This document shows positions 22,081 to 32,868 of a DNA stretch of 64,000 nt, one piece after another (position 1 is the stretch's first letter; each line of letters opens with the position of its first letter). Made by a program: the position numbers and the translations under genes. The notes under the pieces were generated by a model. That model searched no databases and was not told the DNA's origin. It saw only the letters and a list, made by a program, of their open reading frames with translations. The stretch is from Prionace glauca (lineage: Eukaryota > Chordata > Chondrichthyes > Carcharhiniformes > Carcharhinidae), in contig CM075743.1 of NCBI GenBank assembly GCA_037974335.1, positions 7,451,449-7,515,448 of the forward strand, written 5' to 3'.

Positions 22081-22665
22081 CTACAACTCTGCACATTAGT
22101 CCCCTCCAAACACATGTCCAACTGCCTTTTAAATCCCTTCCTCATTTTCAATACTTTGATTAGATTTCCTTTTAATCTGCTCTTTTCCAAGGACAATCAT
22201 CCCAGTCTTTTCAATCTGTTCACATAACCAAACTCCCCCATCCCTGGCACCATCCTGGTCAATCTGCCCTGTGCCATTGCCTCCTTCCTTGGGTGTGGGG
22301 CCCAGAATTGTAAAGTTTATTTATTTGTCACAAATAGGGTTACATTAACACTGCAATGAAGTTAGTGTGAAAATCCCCTCGTCATCACACAGCGGCATCT
22401 GTTTGTGTACACTGAGGGAGAATGCATCTAACCAGCAAAACTTTCAGTTTGTGGGAGGAAACTGGAGCACCCTGAGGAAACTCATGCAGACATGGGGAGA
22501 ACGTGCAGGCTCCACACAGGCAGTGATGACCCAAACCAGGAATCGAACCCTGATCCCTGGTGCTGTGAGGCAGCAGTGCTAATCACTGTGACACCATGCA
22601 CCCCCCTTTGTATATCCCCATATTGGAGTACCCAATACTCCAGCAGAGACCTAACAAGTGAGCAT
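22080..22665 (-). mobile_element. LINE D (old CR1-like 3' end), unit d, split by a SINE
   Basis: Equivalent to 6560-6950, interrupted by a SINE at 22310-22605. It resumes with ACCCAATACTCCAGCAGAG. Confidence 0.55.
22310..22605 (-). mobile_element. SINE (type 2 tail), only in unit d
   Basis: Starts on the left with the type 2 tail complement (AAAGTTTATTTATTTGTCAC) and ends with the head complement (GTGCTAATCACTGTGACACC). B-box complement GAATCGAACCC near 22541. Confidence 0.85.
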
Positions 22666-22889
22666 TAAAGGTTTCATGTAACTCCACATTTTTATAATTA
22701 ATATTCATATTTAAAATCCGAAGAATCCCACAACTGTCTCTCAACCTGCCCTTCCACCAGTGGGGTGTTGCTGTCAGAGTGCACGGAATCCAACTCCGGT
22801 ATCTCCAAACTGGGTCTGGGTGTGAGGAGGGCCTGGGGAGGAGAGCTGGCCACAAGACCCAGGAGTGAGACTCTGCTGAGCAGAGCCCC

Positions 22890-24155
22890 GTATGTTTGAG
22901 TGGGTGTGTGTGGGAGTGAGAGAGGGATAGTGGTTTTGTGGGAGAGAGAGAGAGAGAGAGACAGTGTGTGCGTGTGTGTGTTTGAGAGAGAGTAAGAGAG
23001 TAAGTGAGGGTCTATGTGTAAGGGAATGAGTGAGTGTGTGTGCATGTCTGTGTGAGGGATTGTGTGGGTGTGTGTCCTTGGGAGTGAGAGTGTGTGTGTC
23101 TGTAAGGGAGGGAGAGAGGCATGTGTGTGCGCGCGCATGTGTGTGTTTGTGTGTGTGTATGAGTGAGTGTGTTTGTGTGTGTGTATGAGTGAGTGTGTTT
23201 GTGTGTGTGCATGTATGTGTGAGTGTGTGTGTGCATGCATGTATGTGTTTATATGAGTATGTGTGTGTGTATGGATGTGTGCAGGTGAGTTTGCATGCAT
23301 ACATGTGTGTGTGTATGTGTGTGTGTGCGTGCATGTGTATGTGTGTCTGTGGGTGCGTGTATGTGTGTGTGTGCGTGCATCTGTGAATGTGTGTGTATGT
23401 GTGTGTGCGCATGTTTGCCCATGTGCTTGTGTATGCATATGTCTGTATGTGCATGTGTGAATGTGTGTATGTGCGTGTGTGTTTTTATGCGTTTGTGTGT
23501 GTGTGACTGTGTGTGTGCGCATGTGTGTATGTGAATATGTGTGTAGGTATGCGGGTATGAATTGAATGCTGAGCATGTGTGCATGTGTTTGTGTGTGTCT
23601 GTGTGTATGTGTGTGTGTGTGTGTGTGTGTATATGTGCATGTGTATGACTGTGTGTGCTTGTGTATGTGTGTGTGCATGCATGTGCATGTGTGTATGTGC
23701 ATGCGTGCATGTGTGTGTGTATGTAAGTGTGTGAATGTGCGTGTGGGTCTGTGTATGTATTTATGTATATGTGCGTGTGTGAGTGAATGTGCAAGTGTGT
23801 GTGTTTGTGTTAGAGTGTGTATGTGTGTGTGTTCACATGTTTATTTGAGTGAGTGTGCATGCGTGTGTGTGTGTTCATGTGTATGTGTATATGTGTGTAC
23901 GAGTGTGTGTGCGTGTATTTGTGTGAGTGTAAGTGTGTGTGTGTATGTGGCTGTGTGTCAATGTACATGCATGTCTGTATGTGTGTGTATGTGCATGTGT
24001 GTATATACATGCCTGTGTGTGTATGTATGTGCGTGTGTGCATGTGCATATGTGTGTGCGTGTTTGTGTGTGTGTATGTATGTGTGTGCATGTTTTCGTGT
24101 GTGCATGTGTGTGTGTATGTGCGTGTGTATGTGTACGTGTGCGGTCTGTGAACAC
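22890..24155. repeat. 1.26-kb TG-rich degenerate microsatellite, unit d
   Basis: A very long, almost uninterrupted alternating purine-pyrimidine tract (GTGTGT with GTATGT, GTGCAT, GTGCGC variants), preceded by a GA-rich stretch. The open frames through it (His/Thr-rich on minus, Cys/Val-rich on plus) are by-products of the repeat and not genes. It stands where units a-c have 60-250 bases of the same kind of repeat. Confidence 0.97.
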
Positions 24156-24164
24156 AGAACAAAG

Positions 24165-24700
24165 AACAAAGAAATTTACAGCAAAGGATCAGGCCCTTCG
24201 GCCCTCCAGGTCTGCACTGACCATGCTGCCCGACTGAACGAAAACCCCCTATCTTCTGGGGATCATATCCCTCTATTCCCATCCTATTCATCAACTTGTC
24301 AAGATGCCCCTTAAACGCCACTACCGTATCTGCTTCCGCTACCTCCCCTGGCAATGAGTTCCAGGCACCCACCACCTCCTGTGTAAAAAATCTGCCTTTA
24401 AACCTTACCCCTCGCACCTTAAACCTGTGCCCCCTAGTAATTGACTCTTCCATCCTGTGAAAAAACTTCTGACTATGCACTGACTATCCATACCTCTCAT
24501 AATCATGTAGACTTCTATCAGTTCTCCCCTCAACCTCTGTCGTTCCAATGAGAATAAACCAAGTTTCTCCAGCCTCTCCTCATAGCTAATGCCCTCCATA
24601 CCAGGCAACATCCCGGTAAATCTTTTCTGTACCTTTTCCAAAGCCTCCACACCCTTCTGGTAGTGAGGCGAGCAGAATTGAACACTATATTCCAAGTAAG
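24165..24700 (-). mobile_element. LINE D2 (CR1-like) 3' end
   Basis: Minus-strand CR1-like end with YEERLEKLGLFSLERQRL, TRGHRFKVRG, FFTQEVVGAWNSLPGEV and ALRK-type C terminus, then a 3'UTR. The left end CAAAGAACAAAGAAA is the complement of a TTCTTTG tail. It is directly followed by LINE B at 24705. Confidence 0.75.
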
Positions 24701-26150
24701 AACATAAGAACATAAGAACATAAGAAATAGGAGCAGGAGTAGGCCATCTGGCCCTTCGAGCCTGCCCCGCCATTCAATAAGATCATGGCTGATCTGTCGT
24801 GGCTCAGTTCCACCTTCCCGCCCTCTCCCCATAACCCTTAATCCCCTTTCTTATCAAAAACCCATCAACCCGTTTCTTAAAAATATTTAGCGAGGCAGCC
24901 TCCACCACTTCAACGGGCAGAGAATTCCAGAGATTCACCACCCTTTGAGTGAAGAAGTTCCTCCTCAACTCTGTTCTAAACCGCCCCCCCTTTATCTTGA
25001 GGCTGTGCCCCCTAGTCCTACTGTCTTTTTTGAGCGGGAACAGTCTCTCCACCTCTATCCTATCCATCCCATTCATCATCTTATACGTCTCAATGAGATC
25101 TCCCCTCATTCTTCTAAACTCTAACGAGTACAAGCCTAATTTATTCAGCCTCTCCTCATAGCTCAATCCCCTCAACTCCGGTATCAGCCGAGTAAACCTC
25201 CTCTGCACTCCCTCCAGGGCCAAAACATCCTTGCGCAGGTGCGGCGCCCAAAACTGCACACAGTACTCCAGCTGCGGCCTCACCAATGCCCTATACAGCT
25301 GCAGCAAGACCTCCCTACTTTTATATTCAATCCCCTTCGCTATGAAGGCCAGCATCCCATTCGCCTTCCTGACCACCTGCTGCACCTGCAAGCTGGGTTT
25401 TTGCGACTCATGCACAAGGACCCCGAGGTCCCTCTGCACCGTCGCCTGCTGCAGTTTTTCGCCCCGTAAGTAATAGTCCTTCCTACCATTCCTCCTACCA
25501 AAGTGGACCACCTCACACTTGCCAACATTGAATTCCATTTGCCATTTCCTGGCCCATTCGCCCAGCCTATCTAGATCCTTCTGCAGACTCTCCACACCCT
25601 CCGCACAATTTGCCTTTCCCCCAATCTTGGTGTCATCAGCAAATTTCGACACCCTGCACTCGGTTCCCTCCTCCAGATCATCTATATAAATGGTAAATAG
25701 CTGAGGCCCCAGCACCGACCCCTGGGGCACCCCACTAGTCACCAACCGCCAATCCGAATAGCATCCATTGACCCCCACTCTCTGCCTCCTATTTGACAAC
25801 CAATCCTCTATCCACGCTAACACCCTACCCCCAACTCCATGTCCCCTGACCTTCTGCAATAACCTCTTGTGAGGTACCTTGTCAAACGCCTTCTGAAAAT
25901 CCAGAAAGACCACATCCACCGGCTCTCCTCCATCCACTGCCCTAGACACATCCTCATAGAACTCCAGTAAATTTGTCAGACACGACTTCCCTTTAATGAA
26001 ACCGTGTTGCGTCCGCCCTATCAAGCAATTCCCCTCAAGATGCCTCGCTATTTCCTCCTTAATGACGGTTTCTAACATTTTACCTACCACAGACGTTAAA
26101 CTAACCGGCCTATAATTCCCCGCCTTTTGCCTGGCACCCTTCTTAAACAT
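24701..26150 (-). mobile_element. LINE B copy 2: RT domain to 3' end, nearly intact
   Basis: 5'-truncated CR1-like LINE. A single open frame of about 450 codons (26150 down to 24804) covers the RT from [14 protein letters not shown] through [72 protein letters not shown] and YCVQFWAPHLRKD to NFFTQRVVNLWNSLPVEVVE. The 3'UTR ends in three to four copies of a TTCTTATG repeat (24700-24725 as complement), the target-primed tail. Sequence 25631-26148 is almost identical to 1-520. No disabling change was seen in the part present. Confidence 0.9.
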
Positions 26151-26837
26151 ACTTTGGACCAGCTCCTTCAGGATTGAGCCAATCGTGACAGCGGCCATCT
26201 CTGTGATGCATTTGGTGTCTGGATGTGTTCTGGGACAGCTGCCATCGCAGTAGGATGTGGGATACAGGAATGCGACACCAACTCACTGAGAGGGAGAAGC
26301 ACATTCAGCAGGCAAGGCCCTCGTCCTAGTGCTGGGGTGAGGCAATTTGAAGCCTGTACTCTTCCAGTAGGAGCAATGTATCCTGCTTTTCGAGTAATGT
26401 CCTTTCTTCCTTTTTGTCATCGCAAGCAGGAGTGAATCAGGTAATGGCCTCAATTATAGAATCTCAGCACCAGGGCTGTGATCTCATTCATCTTCCCAGC
26501 CTGATCAATATTTTATACAGATAAAAACCTGGGTCATGTGAAGCCACATTCTCTATGAATATAGAGGCTCCTTTAGACCCCAGAAGTTTTGTCCGCGTTT
26601 CTTTATCATATTTGAAGCAGAAACACAATATCTAAAGTGTAAAGTTGATCTATATTATGAAGCGATGTTAATTGGCCAGAAATGAGGGTGTGTTATCTTA
26701 TTCAATAGATAGGATGGCAGGAAAGATAGTTGAGGACGCAGGCAAGAATTTCTTCAACATGACATTTGCTCAACGTGGGGGGAAGTAATGGGTTTAATCA
26801 GTATCCTGAGATATTTGATTTCCATGTGGACAACATA
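26151..26837. other. unique intergenic or intronic DNA
   Basis: No repeat, RNA gene or supportable exon recognised. It lies between the signal exon and the first V exon of gene C, so it would be intronic if that gene model is right. Confidence 0.5.
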
Positions 26838-27138
26838 GTAAAGCTTATTTATTAGTGTCACAAGTAGGCTGACATTAACTTTGCAATGAAGTTACTGTGA
26901 AAATCCCTTCGTCGCCACACTCAGGTGCCTATTTGGGTAAACCAAGAGAGTATTTGCATGACCAATGCATCTAACCAGCATGTCTTTTGAGCTTTGGGAG
27001 GAAACCGGAGCAACCGGAGGAAACCCACAGACATGGGGAGAATGTGCAGAGTCTGCACAGACAGTGACCCAAGCTGAGAATCGAACCCAAGTCCCTGGCA
27101 CTGTGAGGCAGCAGTGCTAACCACACTGTCACCGTATT
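26838..27138 (-). mobile_element. SINE (type 2 tail)
   Basis: Tail complement AAGCTTATTTATTAGTGTCA at the left, core complement with CCGGAGGAAACCCAC, B-box complement GAATCGAACCC near 27077, head complement ending GTGCTAACCACACTGTCACC. Confidence 0.85.
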
Positions 27139-27686
27139 TCACAGCACAGAAAGAAACTCTACTGCCCATCATTGTAACTGCAGAACTCTCAGGAAGAACT
27201 ATCCAAACTGTCCTTATTCCCCATCTTCCTCTCTTTTCTTTACTTCGGGCATGAAAGGTATGATGGATTCTTTTCCTGTCGCTATCTCTGGGTGGCAGGA
27301 GTGAGCACCATGTGGATTTCTAGATTAATTTGCAAATTGTACTCATTTGTTGACATTCCTGTAATGTCCTCCAATATCCCACTATCCCCCTCCCAGAGGA
27401 GACTCTCCATTCCTCGGAAATAAAATGCCCCACCGTTCATGGCCGTGCTTTCAATTAGATCCAACATTTTGAAACTCTGTTGTCAAACCTCTCCTTCTCA
27501 CCAAATCCCTCTCCCCCTCTTTAAAACCCATCTCTTTGACTGATCTTCAGGTTCACCCTTTCAGCCTGCCCTCCTTTGCCCAGAGTCTGTGTTCCTTTAC
27601 TCCTGTGTGAAGAACTTTGAGCCAATTTCCTCAGATTCTACACAAACCTGAACTGCCGTTCTAAATGTAGAACTGGAAAATCTTAC
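27139..27686. other. presumed first intron of gene C
   Basis: No exon or repeat recognised. It follows the signal-peptide exon in the direction of transcription. Confidence 0.4.
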
Positions 27687-27726
27687 TTGACATCGAAGTG
27701 AGGATCAGGAATGCGCTGAACCTCAT
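27687..27726 (-). CDS. signal-peptide exon (gene C start)
   Basis: An ATG at 27726 in a good initiation context (GGGACCATGA) opens 13 codons plus one base, MRFSAFLILTSMS, and ends at a consensus donor (TCAA|GTAAGA) in phase 1. The peptide has a basic residue followed by a short hydrophobic run, as in a signal peptide. Phase 1 is the rule for leader exons of V-type genes and joins in frame to the V exon at 21850 (codon ATT), giving MSI-LRTQTA. The 5.8-kb intron contains LINE B, LINE D2 and the microsatellite. It is short for a leader, and I have no transcript evidence. Confidence 0.6.
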
Positions 27727-27799
27727 GGTCCCGGCGAAAGTATCTCCAGTGATCGGCACAAGTGTCCCTAAGTGGGTCAGAGGATCTGCACTGAATCAT

Positions 27800-27812
27800 T
27801 TACTTCCTGGTA
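27800..27812 (-). promoter_or_regulatory. ETS/PU.1-like site upstream of the signal exon
   Basis: On the minus strand ACCAGGAAGTAAATG lies about 80 bases before the start codon. GGAAGT is the ETS core used by PU.1 in many myeloid-cell promoters, which often lack a TATA box. The position fits a proximal promoter; binding is inferred only. Confidence 0.3.
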
Positions 27813-28165
27813 GCAGTGGAACTATCTCCCCCACACCCACAGCATCAGGGAAGTTGACCAACCACACGCTTTCGCAACATGGTTTGTGTTGATGTCATTG
27901 GGGACAGTTGCAGGAAATGATCGGCCCTTGGCTGACTGGTGTCAAAGTACAATGTTACATGAAGGTGTTATCAAAGGAAAGACATCTCCTTTGTAAATAT
28001 ATTTTCAGTTTTTACTTCTGGTTGCTCTGCTTTTTGCTGTAATGTGTGTTGAAGCAATAATCACCCTCCTTGGTGCTTTACATTGGAAATTAATTCCAAT
28101 GCATCCTGTTTGGGTCACGATTATTTAGTGATGATGTGATTTAGTGATTAGGCCTCAGTGGTTAT
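27813..28165. other. upstream region of gene C, no other feature
   Basis: Mostly AT-rich unique DNA. I see no further exon or clear TATA element on the minus strand. Confidence 0.4.
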
Positions 28166-29672
28166 TTACTAAACTTCGCTGGATTCCGGGGAAGTGCCGG
28201 AAGATTGGAAAACGGCTAATGTTACGCCGCTGTTTAAAAAAGGTAGCAGACAAAAGGCAGGGAATTATAGGCCAGTTCGTTTAACGTCTGTAGTTGGAAA
28301 AATGCTTGAATCCGTCATCAAAGAAGAAATAGCAAGGCACCTAGAAAAGAATGGTTTGATAGAGCAGACGCAGCACGGATTCGTTAAGGGGAAGTCGTGT
28401 TTAACGAATTTATTGGATTTCTATGAGGATGTGACTAGTGCGGTAGACAGAGGGGAACCGGTGGATGTGGTGTTTCTCGATTTTCAAAAGGCGTTTGATA
28501 AGGTGCCACGCTAAAGGTTGCTTCAGAAAGTTAGGAGGCATGGAGTTGGGGGTAAGGTGTTAGTGTGGATAGAGGATTGGTTGTCTAATAGGAGGCAGAG
28601 AGTTGGTATCAATGGGTGCTATTCTGATTGGCGGTTGATGACTAGTGGAGTGCCGCAGGGATCAGTGCTGGGGCCTCAGCTATTTACCATTTATATAGAT
28701 GATCTGGAGGAGGGGGCTGAGTGTAGGGTACCAAAATTTGCTGATGACACAAAGATGAATGGAAAAGCAAATTGTGCGGAGGGTGTGGAAAGTCTGCAGA
28801 GGGATCTGGATAGGCTAAGCGAGTGGGCGAGGGCCTGGCAGATGGAGTACAATGTTAGCAAGTGTGAGGTTATCCACTTTGGCAGAAATAATAGTAGGAG
28901 GGATTACAATTTAAAGGGTGAAAAGCTGCAGCATGCTACGGTGCAGAGGGACCTGGGGGTCCTTGAGCATGAGTCGCAAAAACCCAGTCTGCAGGTGCAG
29001 CAGGTGATCAAGAAGGCAAATGGGATGCTGGTCTTTATAGCGAGGGGATAGAATATAAAAGCAGGGAGGTCTTGCTGCAACTGTACAGGGCACTGGTGAG
29101 GCCGCAGCTGGAGTACTGTGTGCAGTTTTGGTCGCCGCACTTGCGCCAGGATATTTTGGCCTTGGAGGGAGTGCAGAGGAGGTTCACTAAGCTGATACCG
29201 GAGATGAGGGGGTTAGATAATGAAGAGAGACGAAATAGACTGGGTCTGTACTCGTTGGAGTTTAGAAGGATGAGGGGGGATCTTATAGAGACGTATAAGA
29301 TAATGGAAGGGATGGATAGGGTAGAGGTAGAGAGGTTCTTCCCGCTCAGAAAGGACAGCAGGACTAGAGGGCACAGCCTCAAGATAAGGCGGGGGGGCGT
29401 TTTAGAACGGAATTGAGGAGGAACTTCTTCACTCAAAGGGTGGTAAAACTCTGGAATTCTCTGCCCGTTGAAGTGGTGGAGGCTACCTCGCTAAATATAT
29501 TTAAATCACGGGTAGAAAGGTTTTTGACAGACAAGGGAATTAAGGGTTATGGGGAGAAAGCGGGAAAGTGGAACTGATCCACTTCCGGTCAGCCATGATC
29601 TTATTGAATGGCGGGGCAGGATCGAAGGGCTAGATGGCCAACTCCTGCTCCTATTTCTTATGTTCTTATGAT
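28166..29672 (+). mobile_element. LINE B copy 3: RT domain to 3' end, older
   Basis: 5'-truncated at [10 protein letters not shown], with RT motifs [59 protein letters not shown] and YCVQFWSPHLRQD, ending in the TTCTTATGTTCTTATG tail. Frame breaks occur near 28514 (stop after KVPR) and 29050, and again near 29416. It is more diverged than the copies at 1, 24.7 and 42.5 kb. Confidence 0.9.
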
Positions 29673-30177
29673 CAACAATTCAATTGGAGGGATGGGAATC
29701 AGTGTGAGTTGGTTTTCAGGGAGTGTAAAGAGGAACAGGACTGAGGGTGTTTTAACTTGAAGCACATACATAGTATTGGGAACTGGGGTGTCTGCTCCCT
29801 CGGGTTTATGAGATTCAAAGAGAAACCGAGCTTATCAGATTTCTATTCATTTATTATCAGAGCTCTATCGACCTTTAATGTTTGACCTTTAATCCTTTTC
29901 ACTGTATCCCAATACATGTGAGAATAATAAATAAAAAGACATCAAATCAATTGCAGAGGCTGACAGTGCTACATTCAATATCTGACATGTAACATTGAGT
30001 GAGACCACCTAACCAGCCATGATCAACCTCTGTGCCCCTCCCCTGCCCCTTCCAAACCTCCACCCCAGCTGAAAATGTTCCTCAGCTGAAGCATTGGATG
30101 TGATCAATGGTCACTCCCACATTCACTTAGCTGAAGTCACATGAATATTTTCCTCAGTTCAATGGGTTTTCCACGTT
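29673..30177. other. unique intergenic DNA
   Basis: No supportable feature. 29870-29950 has an AATAATAAATAAAAAG tail that may be the end of an old retroposon. Confidence 0.4.
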
Positions 30178-30298
30178 GATGTGGAGATGCCGGTGTTGGA
30201 CTGGGGTAAGCACAGTAAGAAGTCTCACAACACCAAGTTAAAGTCCAGCCAAATAAACCTGTTGGACTTTAACCTGGGGTTGTGAGACTTCTTATTTT
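30178..30298. repeat. foldback (hairpin) element FB, copy 1, short form
   Basis: TAAGAAGTCTCACAACACCA through AAGTCCAGC pairs with GTTGGACTTTAACC through GAGACTTCTTA: arms of about 34 bases that are nearly perfect inverted repeats, around a loop of about 11 bases. The left flank GATGTGGAGATGCCGGTGTT belongs to the same family (its complement ends copy 3 at 59.1 kb). Probably a non-autonomous MITE-like element. Confidence 0.75.
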
Positions 30299-31250
30299 CG
30301 ACATTGGCAGATGTCATCACAGGCTAGTGAGCTGAGGGCTTAGTGCGGCATTTGGGTTTTAAATAAAGTTTTATTGTGAGTGAGACATTGTCACTGGGTT
30401 GAGTCAGTCTCCATTCCTTGTACACCTAGCTGAAGGTTCACTGGATCATTTGTGTCCCTGCAGCCAGCCGCCCCCCTCTCCTCATGCCACCCCCCCACCA
30501 TGCCCCCCCACCTTCCCTCCCGCGCTCCCAAACCCCGGCCCTGAAATTCCACCTCCCCAGACACGTCTGTCTGTCTGACTCTGACTTGCATCCGAACAGG
30601 ATTCAGCCGTCCCTTGTGTTGCAGTAACTATTGGTAATTTATTCACACCCCAAATGTCCAATTCATCAACTCACTTGATTCTTTCTAACCTCCTTAATCT
30701 TTGTGAATCTCTGAAGTTAAAACGAGATGTATGTGTACAAACGTAACATTTCCAGCATCAAACATTTTGAATGAACATGTGCAAGGGTCACACATTTTCA
30801 TGACTATTCTTGGTAATCTTCTCAGCCACTTCTGATGACGTTGTTTCATCTTAACTTCCTGGTTTAACTTCAGGCTTGTTTCTCCAACTCTGCCCCGATC
30901 AGGATTCTCTTTCTGTCTGGTTTTGTCCCTCTTCTACTCACTGTGCTAAATGTTCTCGGGAAAATGGACATGAAGACAGAGTGCCAGCTACGATTCACCA
31001 ACTGATTGAGGGCATATTGAAGTGTTGGAAGAACTGTTTAAAAAGAAAGTACAAGTAAAGTCATAGATCAAAAACTGTTGATGCTGTAACGTGCCCAATT
31101 TCTGGAAGAGGGGAATTTGGCCTGTAGTCCCTCCTGAGAGGACAAGGAATTTGGCACTTGAAAAGCAGAGACACTTGAAAGGAGGGCACGGAAAATGCAA
31201 AAGGCTGGATTTTAATCACCATGACTTTGGGAAGTGTCAGGAAGCTCCAG
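30299..31250. other. unique intergenic DNA
   Basis: C-rich stretch at 30465-30545. Otherwise nothing recognised on either strand. Confidence 0.4.
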
Positions 31251-31378
31251 TTCAGCCCATAGTCCAAAAGATGTGCTGGTTAGATGCATTGGCCCTGCTA
31301 AATTTGCCCACAGTGTACCCATACAGGTGCCAGAATGTAGCAACTAGGGGATTTTCACACTAACTTTAAATACAGTTT
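31251..31378 (+). mobile_element. SINE 3' half (type 2 tail)
   Basis: Begins in the core at CATAGTCCAAAAGATGTGC and runs to the type 2 tail GATTTTCACACTAACTTTAA. Head missing. It abuts a reverse-oriented SINE. Confidence 0.75.
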
Positions 31379-31690
31379 ATTTATTCGTCCCAAGTAAGGC
31401 TTACATTAACAGAGCAATGAAATTACTGTGATAATCCCCTAGTCGCCACACTCTGGCACCTGTTCGGGTAAACTGAGGGAGAGTTTAGCATGGCCAATGC
31501 ACCTCACCAGCACATCTTTCTGAATGTGAGAGGAAACTGGAGCACTCAGAGGGAACCAATGCCAATACAGGAAGAAAGTGCAAACTGCACACAGACAGTG
31601 ACCCAAGCCAGGAATCAAACCCAGGTCCCTGGTGCTATTGCAGTGTTAAATTATGTCTCCTTGTGACACCAATAAATAAACTTTATATAT
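31370..31690 (-). mobile_element. SINE (type 2 tail), tail to tail with the previous one
   Basis: Tail complement ACAGTTTATTTATTCGTCCC, core complement with TCAGAGGGAACC, B-box complement GAATCAAACCC near 31614. The head end is lost and a direct tail fragment ending AATAAATAAACTTTATAT follows at 31655-31690. Confidence 0.8.
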
Positions 31691-32588
31691 ACTTTTAAAC
31701 TTGAAACCTAAGATTGGATAAAGTAAAAATTTAAGCATTGGATGAAATAAAGATGAAAGAAGTTCCAACAAAATAATGTTTAAAGAATTGGTTAAAAGGG
31801 CAATGCAGTTGTCTGGAAGGTTTTAATACATGAATTAGCTTAGCAGCAAGGCAAACAGGTATTTACCTCAGTGAAGTGGAGAACAATAGGGTATAGAATT
31901 GTAAAACTGAGGAAGAGATCTATTCAAAGTGAAGACACATGAAAGCAGGTCACACTTACATGCTAAAAGTATGGCTTCTAAGGTGAGTCCAATAGAGCGA
32001 GTGAGATCAAAATGGAAATATGATATGTCAGTAGCAGGATGCTGATGAGTGTTTCAGAACATCGCCATGGCCAGATGGTAAGAGAAACTCTCTGGAAAGC
32101 AGCATTCTGTTCTAGAAGATGTGGTTAAGCCCCAAAGCAGATCTGAGCTCAGCGATATCTGGAACATTTCTGAAATCTTGAACTTCACCCCTGGTAGGAT
32201 GTAACCATTCTTCATTCGCCCTGTGACCCAAACACTCCACAGAAATTGGAAACATTTTGCATCTGAGCGCCTTTGCCCGAACTCCATGCTTTTCCAAAGG
32301 TTGGAGCACCATTTTCAGCCTGTCATCACAGGACCGACTGCTTGGAGCTCAAATAAATATTTAACCCAGTAATGCCCTACTCAGTGTGAGAATAATGTGA
32401 CATTTAGGCTTCTTCAGAGTGAGTGCATGAAGAAATAATCTTTATTTTTAAACGCATGAAAGCCTCCTGCTGTTCCTTTAAACTGACCGGGCGCTAAAGG
32501 GACCTTAGAGTCACACAGATAAACCGTTCCAGAAACAGCCACACTGATTCCTGGCAGTAAGGGAAGGGAACTGGAGGGTTTCTGTTCA
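31691..32588. other. unique intergenic DNA
   Basis: AT-rich, with no supportable exon, RNA gene or repeat. Confidence 0.45.
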
Positions 32589-32868
32589 TAAAGTTTAAAG
32601 ATTATTCATTTATTAGTCACAAGTAAGGCTTACATTAACACTGCAGTGAAGTTATTGTGAAATTCCCCGAGTTGCCACACTTTGGCCCCTGTTCGGGTCA
32701 ATGCACCCAACTAGCACGTCTTTCAGAGTGTGTGAGGAAACCGGAGCACCCAGAGGAAACCCATGCAGACATGGGGAGAATGTGCAGACTCTGCATAGAA
32801 AGTGACCCAAGCTGGGAATCTAATCTGGTTCCCTGGCGCTGTGAGGCAGCAGTGCTAACTGCTGTTCT
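32589..32868 (-). mobile_element. SINE (type 2 tail)
   Basis: Tail complement TAAAGATTATTCATTTATTA, core complement CCCAGAGGAAACCCATGC, B-box complement GGGAATCTAATC near 32814. The middle is shortened. Confidence 0.8.

Larger units (their letters stand above)
21340..22890. repeat. tandem unit d of the IgV array (partial)
   Basis: Contains the V exon, its introns and the LINE D and microsatellite flank in the same order as units b and c. After the microsatellite it changes to LINE sequence, with no Gypsy fossil. It may be the ancestral unit that existed before the Gypsy insertion. Confidence 0.75.

Noticed and set aside
22698-24480. Long His/Thr-rich and Cys/Val-rich open frames
   Set aside because: They are translations of the TG-rich microsatellite in several frames on both strands; they have no domain and no codon signal.
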